In this document: positions 34,403 to 41,374 of the stretch, piece by piece
Layout: each line of letters begins with the position of its first letter
Position numbering within the stretch: position 1 is the first letter of the stretch
Assembly: GCF_001544795.2 (NCBI RefSeq)
Contig: NZ_FCOI02000008.1
Coordinates: forward strand, 211,770-275,769
From: Caballeronia temeraria
GTDB taxonomy: Bacteria > Pseudomonadota > Gammaproteobacteria > Burkholderiales > Burkholderiaceae
Direction: 5' to 3'
DNA: 64,000 nucleotides
Position numbers and translations under genes: made by a program
Notes under the pieces: model-generated
Database searches by the model: none
The model's input: the letters and a program-made list of their open reading frames with translations, nothing else
Told to the model about the DNA's origin: nothing

Positions 34403-35911
34403 TCAGTGCAAGGTGATCCAGACGGCTTTCGTCTCCGTCAGATGGTCGAGCTGCTCCATCCCGAGATCCTTGCCGAAACCGGATTCCTTGAAGCCGCCGA
34501 ACGGCATCGCCGGGTCGATCGTGCTGTGCGCGTTCACGTAGACGCTGCCCGCGCGCAGTTGCGGCACGAGCGTGTGGATGCGATTTACATCGTTCGAATA
34601 GATGGCCGCGGCGAGGCCATAGGGCGAGTCGTTCGCGAGCTTCACGGCTTCGTCGATGTCGTCGAAAGGCGAGGTCACCAGCACGGGTCCGAAGATCTCT
34701 TCGCGGACGATCTTCATCGCGTTGTTGCAGTGGGCGAAGATCGCGGGCTCGACGAAATATCCGGCTTCTTCGCGCTTGCGTCCGCCGTAGACGAGTTCGG
34801 CGCCTTCGCGACGTCCCGCGTCGATATACGCGCTCACGCGTTCCTTCTGCAGCGCCGACACCAGAGGACCGATGAAGCAGTCGGGATCGAGGCCCGGCGC
34901 GATCTTCAACGTGCGCGTGTAGTCGATGAGCGCGCCGAGAAAGCGCTCGTGAATCTTGCGCTGGACATACACGCGCGTGCCCGCGTCGCAGACCTGACCG
35001 GAGTTGAAGAACATGCCGTTCGCGACGGCGCGCGCGGCGGCGTCGACGTCCGCATCGTCGAGCACGAGCACCGGCGACTTGCCGCCGAGTTCCAGCGTCA
35101 CGCGGCGGATATCCTGCACGGCCGCCTGTCCCACGTCGCGCCCGACGTTCGTCGAGCCGGTGAACGTGAGCTTGTCGATGCCGGGATGACGCGCGAGCGC
35201 CGCACCGATCACGCCGCCGCGTCCCGTCACGACATTGACGACGCCATCGGGAATGCCCGCTTCCTGCACGAGTTCGGCGAAACGCAGCGTCGACAGCGAC
35301 GTGAGCTCGGCCGGCTTGATGACCGCCGTGCAGCCCACGGCAAGCGCGGCGGCGAGCTTCCACGCCATCGTCTGAAGCGGGAAATTCCACGGCACGATGA
35401 TGCCCACGACGCCGACCGGCTCCTTGCGCGTGTAGGCGACGTAATCGCCCGGCAGCGAAGGCTCTACCGTGCGCCCGTGCAGCTTCGATGCCCATCCGGC
35501 GAAGTAGCGGAACGTGTCGATGGTGCCCTGCACGTCGACGTCGCGCGCCTGCGCGGCGGACTTGCCCATGTCGATCGATTCGATTTCCGCAAGCTCGGTC
35601 GCGTTCGCTTCGATCAGATCCGCGAGCCGATGCAGCAGGCGCTCCCGTTCCAGCGGCTTGAGCTTGCGCCACGGGCTGCCGTCGAACTGCGTGCGCGCGG
35701 CGCGGACCGCGCGATCGAGATCGTCGATCGTGGCGAGCGGAATCTGCGTGATGACGCCGGTCGTCGACGGCTCGATCACATCGAGCGCTTCTTCCGCGGC
35801 GCCGCGCACCCACTCGCCGCCGATGAACATTTTCTGCGGCTTGTTCAAAAAGCGCGTGGTGGCTTCCTGAACGCCGAAGCGCTCCAGATAGTCGCGGACA
35901 AGGGTATCCAA
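34403..35911 (-). CDS. NAD(P)-dependent aldehyde dehydrogenase
   Basis: 502 residues. VGIIVPWNFP, FTGSTNVGRD, LELGGKSP (general base Glu), nucleophile Cys308 in SGQVCDAG, EEIFGPV, and the C-terminal MPFGGFKESGFGKDLG are all present, so it should be active. It has an N-terminal extension of about 15 residues. Related to BetB/PuuC-type enzymes. In the operon it should take the aldehyde from the GMC enzyme to the carboxylic acid that the ureohydrolase then cleaves. Confidence 0.92.
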   Translation of the reverse strand: MDTLVRDYLERFGVQEATTRFLNKPQKMFIGGEWVRGAAEEALDVIEPSTTGVITQIPLATIDDLDRAVRAARTQFDGSPWRKLKPLERERLLHRLADLIEANATELAEIESIDMGKSAAQARDVDVQGTIDTFRYFAGWASKLHGRTVEPSLPGDYVAYTRKEPVGVVGIIVPWNFPLQTMAWKLAAALAVGCTAVIKPAELTSLSTLRFAELVQEAGIPDGVVNVVTGRGGVIGAALARHPGIDKLTFTGSTNVGRDVGQAAVQDIRRVTLELGGKSPVLVLDDADVDAAARAVANGMFFNSGQVCDAGTRVYVQRKIHERFLGALIDYTRTLKIAPGLDPDCFIGPLVSALQKERVSAYIDAGRREGAELVYGGRKREEAGYFVEPAIFAHCNNAMKIVREEIFGPVLVTSPFDDIDEAVKLANDSPYGLAAAIYSNDVNRIHTLVPQLRAGSVYVNAHSTIDPAMPFGGFKESGFGKDLGMEQLDHLTETKAVWITLH

Positions 35912-35998
35912 CGTCGTCTCCTGTATGTCCGGGGCTTCATGATGTCGAGCCCCGTGAATGTCGATATCGATATGAACCGGCCGTTGCTGGCGCGTTCG

Positions 35999-36973
35999 TC
36001 AGCGTCGGGCCTTGCTGCGCTCGTGAAAGATGAAGCCGATGGAATTCATCAGCAGTTGAGCGGCGAGAATCGGTGTGACGCCGGCGGGATCGTAGGCGGG
36101 CGCGACTTCCACGAGGTCCATTCCTATGATGTTTCCGTGGCTGCGCCGGGCGAGCGCCTGGATGATCTCGAGCACCTCGTAGTACTGAAAGCCGCCGTGG
36201 CTGGGCGTCCCCGTACCGGGCGCGATGGACGGGTCGAAGCCGTCGATATCGATGGTTATATAGTAGGCCGCGCCTTCGGGAATCCGCGCAAGCACGCCTT
36301 CCGTGCCGAGCCGGCGCACGTCGCGCACCGACAGAATCTCGGAGCCGGCAGAGCGCGCCGCGTCATAGTCGTCGCGGTTCGACGACGACACGTTGCGAAT
36401 GCCGAGCTGCGTCATGCCGACGATATGCGCCATCTCGGACGCGCGCCGCAGCGGATTGCCGTGGCCGTAGCGCACGCCGTGACGCTCGTCGACGAAATCC
36501 AGGTGTGCATCGAAGTGGACGATATGGATGGGTCCCTTGCCCTCGAACGCCTTGATCACGGGCGCGTGAATCGAATGGTCGCCGCCCAGCGTGACGGGCA
36601 TCGCGCCGCATTCGAGAATCTTGCGCACCGCGAATTCGATGTTCGCGTTGCTGCTCTCCATGTCGGTGTGCACGATATCGGCATCGCCGACATCGACCAT
36701 GCGCAACTGATCGCGGCTCAGATACAGCACATCGTCTTCGTGATCGTAGGCGCCCGCGTGCCCGAACGAAAACAGCGTCGACGCCTCGCGGATGCTGCGC
36801 GGCCCGAAGCGCGCGCCGGAGCGCCATTGCGTGCCCATGTCGTTCGGCGCGCCGAGAATGGCGACGTCGGCGTCGATCCGGTTCCAGTCGAGGCATACCG
36901 GCGACTTCGCGAACGTGCAATGGCCGACGAACGGCAGATTGAGCCGCCCGGATTCATAGCTGTTGCCCTGCAT
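35999..36973 (-). CDS. Agmatinase-family ureohydrolase (guanidino-acid hydrolase candidate)
   Basis: 324 residues. The binuclear Mn site is complete: GGDHS at 130-134, DAHLD at 155-159 and DIDGFDP at 242-248. The family splits guanidino compounds to urea plus an amine. Several features fit guanidinobutyrase/guanidinopropionase (GbuA/GpuA) as well as agmatinase: NDMGTQWRSGARFGP near residue 44, the divergent LysR gene (as in gbuA-gbuR), and the adjacent aldehyde dehydrogenase. AGGAG lies 9 bases before the ATG, in a leader that can pair with it. First gene of the four-gene operon. Confidence 0.92.
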   Translation of the reverse strand: MQGNSYESGRLNLPFVGHCTFAKSPVCLDWNRIDADVAILGAPNDMGTQWRSGARFGPRSIREASTLFSFGHAGAYDHEDDVLYLSRDQLRMVDVGDADIVHTDMESSNANIEFAVRKILECGAMPVTLGGDHSIHAPVIKAFEGKGPIHIVHFDAHLDFVDERHGVRYGHGNPLRRASEMAHIVGMTQLGIRNVSSSNRDDYDAARSAGSEILSVRDVRRLGTEGVLARIPEGAAYYITIDIDGFDPSIAPGTGTPSHGGFQYYEVLEIIQALARRSHGNIIGMDLVEVAPAYDPAGVTPILAAQLLMNSIGFIFHERSKARR

Positions 36974-36982
36974 TTCAGCATC

Positions 36983-37048
36983 TCCTGTTCTGTCAGATGG
37001 GACCGCGGGTTTGAGCCCGCGCGTTGTTTTGCGAAACTATGAACAGGA
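36983..37048 (-). promoter_or_regulatory. Leader with possible ribosome-site-sequestering stem
   Basis: On the minus strand TCCTGTTC (37048-37041) is complementary to GAACAGGA (36990-36983), which contains most of the AGGAG ribosome site of the ureohydrolase gene. The 50-base loop encloses a perfect CGCGGG/CCCGCG hairpin (37004-37021). The structure would hide the ribosome site if transcribed. It does not match the guanidine-I (ykkC) core that I know. It could instead be a DNA operator. Confidence 0.45.
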
Positions 37049-37073
37049 ATGACGGCCGTAAAAATCACGAGTA

Positions 37074-37099
37074 TCGGATGTTCACATCGGATAATCCGA
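37074..37099. promoter_or_regulatory. Candidate LysR binding region
   Basis: A perfect palindrome TCGGATAATCCGA (37087-37099) is preceded 13 bases earlier by another TCGGAT (37074-37079). It lies between the divergent ureohydrolase and LysR genes, about 30 bases before the LysR start, where autoregulatory sites are usual. Confidence 0.55.
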
Positions 37100-37127
37100 A
37101 GCAACGACGCGAGGAGGCGCGAACCCG

Positions 37128-38054
37128 ATGACCCAGTTGCAGGACGTGGATCTCAAGCTGCTGCGCGTCTTCATGGCCGTGGTGCGGTGCGGCGGCTTTT
37201 CCGCTGCGCAGGCGAGCCTGAACGTGAGCCAGTCGACGATCAGCGAACAGATGACGACGCTCGAAACCCGCCTCGGGCTCAAGCTGTGCGAGCGCGGCCG
37301 CGGCGGCTTCCGGCTGACCGAGCACGGCATTGCGACGTACGAAGCGGCGCAACGTTTGCAGATCGCGGTGGAAGCGTTCTGCATGGATACCGATGCGCTC
37401 AAGAAGCACATCTCGGGAAAGCTCTACCTCGGGACCATCGACAACACGGTGTCCGACAAGACTTCGCCGTTGCCGCATGCGTTGCAGAAGTTCGTATCGC
37501 GCGGGCACGACGTGCACGTGGACGTCTACGTCGGCTCGCCGGCCGAACTGGAGGAACGCGTGCTCGACGGCCGGCTGCATATCGCGATCGGCCACTTTCC
37601 GATCCACGTGCCGGGGCTGCGGTACGACGAGCTTTACGTCGAACCGGATGGCCTCTATTGCGGCAAGGGCAACCCGCTCTACGCACGCGCGTTCGATGCC
37701 GACGTGTCTTCCGAAGCGATCGCGGAAAGCCGGATCGTCGCGCGCGGCTACTTTCAGCAACACGATCTGCGCATGTTGAGCGCGAGCAAGGCGGCCGCCA
37801 CCGTCGATAACGTCGAGGCGCAGGCCATCCTCATTCTGTCGGGCGCGTACGTCGGCTTTCTGCCCAATCACTATGCGAGCAAATGGGTCGAGAGCGGCGA
37901 CATGCGCAGAATCTGCGCCGGGCGCTTCGGCGGCGACTGGCCGTTCTGCGCGATCACGCGACGCGGGGCATCGATGCCGTCGATCCTCAAGGTGTTCATG
38001 GCGGATCTGCAGGCGTGCCAGGAAACATTGCGATCGACTTGCCCCGATAACTGA
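37128..38054 (+). CDS. LysR-family regulator, divergent from the ureohydrolase operon
   Basis: 308 residues. The HTH is at about 8-65 (LKLLRVFMAVVRCGGFSAAQ then LNVSQSTISEQM), followed by an effector-binding domain (about 95-300). Divergent orientation and 154 bases of shared promoter region suggest it controls the operon 31098-36973, as GbuR does for gbuA in Pseudomonas. The effector would be the guanidino acid (inference). A good ribosome site (GAGGAGG) precedes the ATG. Confidence 0.9.
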   Translation: MTQLQDVDLKLLRVFMAVVRCGGFSAAQASLNVSQSTISEQMTTLETRLGLKLCERGRGGFRLTEHGIATYEAAQRLQIAVEAFCMDTDALKKHISGKLYLGTIDNTVSDKTSPLPHALQKFVSRGHDVHVDVYVGSPAELEERVLDGRLHIAIGHFPIHVPGLRYDELYVEPDGLYCGKGNPLYARAFDADVSSEAIAESRIVARGYFQQHDLRMLSASKAAATVDNVEAQAILILSGAYVGFLPNHYASKWVESGDMRRICAGRFGGDWPFCAITRRGASMPSILKVFMADLQACQETLRSTCPDN

Positions 38055-38150
38055 GCTTCGCGCGTCGCGACGGGCGCGATGACGGTCCGTCTCAAAAATC
38101 GCTTGCGTGCGGTAATTCGTAACGCTATCGTGCGAATGTTCTCGAATGCA

Positions 38151-38322
38151 GCGCGGGAGAGACCGTCATCCTCATGACGGCGCCGACGGAGCAACCGCCC
38201 CGGAAACTCTCAGGCCAAAGGACCGCGCCGCACGAACGATCTGGAGAGAGGCGCGCTGCGCCCACCGAAGGGGATTTCCCGCCACGCGGGATCGAAACTC
38301 TCAGGTACATGGACAGATGGGG
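38151..38322 (+). promoter_or_regulatory. Tandem glycine riboswitch
   Basis: Two glycine aptamers in series. Aptamer 1 (38151-38228) has GCGGGAGAGACC, GGCGCCGACGGAGCAA and the hallmark AAACTCTCAGGCCAAAGGAC. Aptamer 2 (about 38238-38322) has CTGGAGAG, CACCGAAGGGG, an added stem (CCCGCCACGCGGG) and AAACTCTCAGGTACATGGAC then AGATGGGG. Order and spacing match the cooperative class. It lies 67 bases before the oxidoreductase start, so glycine should switch that gene on, as is usual for this class. Confidence 0.93.
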
Positions 38323-38388
38323 CAGGGAGCCGGAATGGACGCACATCGCGTCGCGCCGGCACATGCTCAACGCAATCTGGACCATGTC

Positions 38389-39642
38389 ATGTCAAGAATC
38401 GCCATCATCGGCGCCGGCATCACCGGCGTCACGACCGCTTACGCCCTCGCTCGCCGTGGCTTCGACGTCACCGTCTTCGAACGTCATCGCTATGCGGCGA
38501 TGGAAACCTCCTTCGCCAACGGCGGCCAGTTGTCCGTCAGTAACGCGGAAGTCTGGAATCACACCGCCACCGTCGTGAAAGGGCTGCGCTGGATGCTCAC
38601 GCGCGATGCGCCGTTGCTCCTCAATCCATCGCCTTCCTGGCACAAGTATTCGTGGATGGGCGAGTTCCTGCGACAGATCGGCAATTACCGCGCGAACACC
38701 ATCGAGACCGTGCGCCTGGCGCTTGCGGCGCGCAGTCATCTTTATGCGATCGCGGAGCGCGAGCGGATCGACTTCGATCTGGAGCGCCGCGGCATTCTGC
38801 ATGTTTATCGAAACAGCAAGGACTACGATGGAGCCGCGAAGGTCAACGAGCTTCTGCGCGAAGGCGGTCTCGACCGGTACGCCGTCGATGGCAGCGAGAT
38901 CGGCAGGATCGAACCGGCGCTGCATGGCGAGTTCTACGGCGGCTTCTTCACGCCATCGGACGCCACCGGCGACATCCACAAGTTCACGCGCGGACTCGCG
39001 CAAGCGTGCGTGAGGCACGGCGTCGAATTCAGGTACGACACGGAAATCGCATCGATCGACCAGACGCGCAATGGGCGTTTCGACATCCGCACGCATCACG
39101 CCGACGATGCGCACGCGAGCGGGTTCGATCGCATCGTCGTATGTGCGGGCGTGAGAAGCCGCGAGTTCGCGCAGATGCTCGGCGACCACGTGAACGTGTA
39201 TCCGGTGAAGGGCTATTCGATCACCGTATGCCTCGACGACGAAGCGAGCCGTCAGGCGGCTCCGTGGGTCAGCCTGCTCGACGACAAGGCGAAGATCGTG
39301 ACGAGCCGTCTCGGAGCCGACCGGTTTCGCGTTGCCGGGACAGCGGAGATCAACGGCTTCAATCGCGATATCAGGGCCGATCGCATCGCGCCGCTCGTCG
39401 CGTGGACGCGTGAATTGTTCCCGGATACGTCGACGGCGCGAGTCATTCCGTGGGCGGGTCTTCGCCCGATGATGCCGAGCATGCTGCCGCGCGTCGGGCA
39501 GGGCAAGCGGGCCGGCGTCTACTACAACACCGGACATGGTCATCTCGGATGGACCTTATCCGCGGCGACCGCGGAGTCTGTCGCCGATGCGATCTTGCTG
39601 GACGCGTCGCCGTGCGCGGCGGAGTTGCGTCGCGCCGCATGA
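38389..39642 (+). CDS. DadA-like FAD D-amino-acid/glycine oxidoreductase
   Basis: 417 residues. FAD fold GAGITGVTTAYALARRG (8 onward) with VFER, then SFANGGQLSVSNAEVW as in D-amino-acid dehydrogenase small subunit, and the C-terminal GRG-like end NTGHGHLGWTLS. Length matches DadA. The glycine riboswitch in front points to glycine, D-alanine or a similar small amino acid. The ATG at 38389 starts at the Rossmann fold; the open frame upstream covers the riboswitch and is not coding. A link to D-arginine deamination, which would give 2-ketoarginine, is possible but unproven. Confidence 0.9.
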   Translation: MSRIAIIGAGITGVTTAYALARRGFDVTVFERHRYAAMETSFANGGQLSVSNAEVWNHTATVVKGLRWMLTRDAPLLLNPSPSWHKYSWMGEFLRQIGNYRANTIETVRLALAARSHLYAIAERERIDFDLERRGILHVYRNSKDYDGAAKVNELLREGGLDRYAVDGSEIGRIEPALHGEFYGGFFTPSDATGDIHKFTRGLAQACVRHGVEFRYDTEIASIDQTRNGRFDIRTHHADDAHASGFDRIVVCAGVRSREFAQMLGDHVNVYPVKGYSITVCLDDEASRQAAPWVSLLDDKAKIVTSRLGADRFRVAGTAEINGFNRDIRADRIAPLVAWTRELFPDTSTARVIPWAGLRPMMPSMLPRVGQGKRAGVYYNTGHGHLGWTLSAATAESVADAILLDASPCAAELRRAA

Positions 39643-39650
39643 GGTGAATC

Positions 39651-39680
39651 GCGCGCGGCCTCGTCGATAAGGCCGCGCGC
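39651..39680. terminator. Hairpin between convergent genes
   Basis: Ten-base perfect stem GCGCGCGGCC/GGCCGCGCGC with a 10-base loop, 8 bases past the oxidoreductase stop and 12 bases from the NmrA-like stop. No U-tract; probably works for both strands. Confidence 0.6.
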
Positions 39681-39692
39681 ATGCCCACGGAA

Positions 39693-40574
39693 TCATGCGC
39701 CGAAAGAACGCCGGTTCGCGCGAACGAAGGCTTCGACCGTCTGCGGCGCTTTTCCCGTGACCCGCTCGATGATGCCGTCGACGCCTTCGAACACGCCGTT
39801 CCGGTAGTCGATGGCGACTTCGATAAAATGCTGGATCATGAACTCGGGAAGATCGTATGTCCGCAGATGCTCGCGATAGCCGTCGAGCGTGTCCGGGCTA
39901 TACGTGATCTTCCTGTCGATGACGTGGCTGATCTTGTCCGCGATCTCGTGGTAGTCGAGTTCCACCGGTCCGCAAAGCTCGTACGTTTTGCCGATGTGGC
40001 CGGCCGGTTCCGTCAGCACCGCGGCGATGAAGCGAGCCTGATCCTCCGCGGCGATCGGCGCGTGACGGCCATTGCCATAGGGAAGGGCGATCTTTCCTTC
40101 CTTGACGATCGTATCGAGCACCCACGGGAAAATCAGCCATTCGGAGAAGAACGTCGGGCGGATATGCACAGTCGGCACGCCCGACCAGTCGAGAACGCGC
40201 TCCGCGATCCAGTGATCGCGTGCGGCGTTGCTCTTCGAATCCTGACGGGCGGAGATCTGCGACATCTCCACGACGACTTCCAGACCGGCGCGCCGCGCGG
40301 CCTCTGCAAAGTACGCCGTGCCTTGAATGAATCCGGGACGCACCGGGTAGCACAGGTACGCGCCGAATACGCCCTCGGCGGCACGAATCAGATCGTCATG
40401 CCTGAGCAGATCGCCCACGACGACTTCGGCGCCAACGGCACGAAGCGCTGCGCTGCGCTCGTCTTCCGTGCGAACCAACGCGCGGACCTCATGGCCGGCC
40501 TCGAGAAGATTGTTGACCGTATGGACGCCGGTTTTGCCGGTCGCACCGGTGATCAGGAATTTGCGTTGTTGCAT
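39693..40574 (-). CDS. NmrA-type NAD(P)-binding protein
   Basis: 293 residues of the atypical short-chain dehydrogenase group. GATGKTGVHTV (residues 9-19) is the NmrA/HSCARG nucleotide motif GxxGxxG, and the later IRPTFFSEW resembles SDR-a5/NmrA proteins. The active-site Tyr-x-x-x-Lys of classical SDRs is not evident, so it may be a redox sensor or a quinone/flavin reductase. It is behind a perfect 20-base palindrome and downstream of a TetR gene, both on the same strand. Confidence 0.88.
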   Translation of the reverse strand: MQQRKFLITGATGKTGVHTVNNLLEAGHEVRALVRTEDERSAALRAVGAEVVVGDLLRHDDLIRAAEGVFGAYLCYPVRPGFIQGTAYFAEAARRAGLEVVVEMSQISARQDSKSNAARDHWIAERVLDWSGVPTVHIRPTFFSEWLIFPWVLDTIVKEGKIALPYGNGRHAPIAAEDQARFIAAVLTEPAGHIGKTYELCGPVELDYHEIADKISHVIDRKITYSPDTLDGYREHLRTYDLPEFMIQHFIEVAIDYRNGVFEGVDGIIERVTGKAPQTVEAFVRANRRSFGA

Positions 40575-40658
40575 GACGAAGCCTCCAATCGATAAGTGAA
40601 TGCGCCCGCGAAAGTGCGGAAGTCCTTTGCCCCGTGGCCGCTATCGGCCTCGATAAAC

Positions 40659-40678
40659 GAATGTGCATATGCACATTC
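40659..40678. promoter_or_regulatory. Perfect 20-bp palindrome upstream of the NmrA-like gene
   Basis: GAATGTGCATATGCACATTC, every base paired about a central AT, sits 84 bases before the ATG in the 141-base gap to the tetR stop. It differs from the palindrome in front of tetR, so a different regulator may bind here, or the two may be distinct sites. Confidence 0.7.
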
Positions 40679-40715
40679 AAGTGCGCGTTTTTTGAGTCTC
40701 GAAGTGCCGTGAAAC

Positions 40716-41288
40716 TCAAATGGCAGCGACGTGTTGCCTGACGTCTTCCAGCAGCGATGCTGACGCCTCAGGGTCTGAAATGATTCGGGAGATGGTCAGC
40801 GCACCGATCATGGCCGATAACGCAAACACAGCCTTCGAGCGGCTCGTCTCTTCCTCGGAGTGTCGGATCCGGTTTGCCAGCATGTCGACGAAGTCGTCGA
40901 AGCCGCGAGAGGCGGCCGCGCGCGTGGATTCGTCCGCACGCGCGAGCTCGCTGCCCATGCTTGCAAGGGGGCAGCCGCGCGCCGGGCTGTCCCGATGGGA
41001 CGTCGACATGTAGGTATCGACGAGAGTCCTGAACTCATTCTCGCCGACGCCTTTCCCGGCTGCGGCATCGAGTGCGCCGATGATCTCGGCGATGGCCGCT
41101 TCGCACGCTTCGGCGACCAAATGCTCCTTCGATCCGAAATGCCGATAGAACCCGCCGTGCGAAAGCCCGGCAGCAGCCATCACGTCGGCAACGCCGGTGG
41201 ATTGGATGCCGTTCGTCCTGAATTCTGCGGCTGCGATTTCGACGATCCGGCGCCGGGTTTCCGCGGTTTCGAGCTTGGACTTTTTCAT
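40716..41288 (-). CDS. TetR-family repressor
   Basis: 190 residues. The HTH is at about 12-50 (RRRIVEIAAAEFRTNGIQST then GLSHGGFYRHFGSKEHL), followed by a ligand domain of the AcrR/NemR sort with Cys in ARGCPL. The ATG at 41288 is preferred; an in-frame TTG at 41312 sits against the operator. It may control itself and the NmrA-like gene 141 bases downstream. Cys near residue 105 could make it an electrophile sensor (inference). Confidence 0.9.
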   Translation of the reverse strand: MKKSKLETAETRRRIVEIAAAEFRTNGIQSTGVADVMAAAGLSHGGFYRHFGSKEHLVAEACEAAIAEIIGALDAAAGKGVGENEFRTLVDTYMSTSHRDSPARGCPLASMGSELARADESTRAAASRGFDDFVDMLANRIRHSEEETSRSKAVFALSAMIGALTISRIISDPEASASLLEDVRQHVAAI

Positions 41289-41314
41289 GATTCGGCCTGC
41301 TGCTTGATTCAATG

Positions 41315-41340
41315 TTTTAGATGATAATCGTCATCTAAAA
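41315..41340. promoter_or_regulatory. Perfect 26-bp inverted repeat, probable TetR operator
   Basis: TTTTAGATGA and TCATCTAAAA flank TAATCG. The site is just upstream of the tetR start, where TetR repressors bind their own promoter. The AT-rich sequence contrasts with its surroundings. Confidence 0.75.
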
Positions 41341-41374
41341 AGAAATCAAGGACAGAAAGCGCGTGACGCGCCGT

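Noticed and set aside
31098..35911. Choline to betaine (betAB) operon
   Set aside because: The enzymes resemble BetA and BetB, but a BetI regulator and BetT carrier are missing and a ureohydrolase and NCS1 permease are in the operon.
36983..37048. Guanidine-I (ykkC) riboswitch in front of the ureohydrolase
   Set aside because: The conserved core motifs are not visible; only an inverted repeat and hairpin are.
38146..38388. Coding extension of the DadA-like gene
   Set aside because: The sequence is the tandem glycine riboswitch.
38389..39642. D-arginine dehydrogenase feeding the AruI-like enzyme
   Set aside because: Attractive but unsupported: the riboswitch points to glycine, and family motifs do not fix the substrate.
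41289..41312. TTG start for tetR
   Set aside because: Puts the initiation site against the operator; the ATG at 41288 is better.
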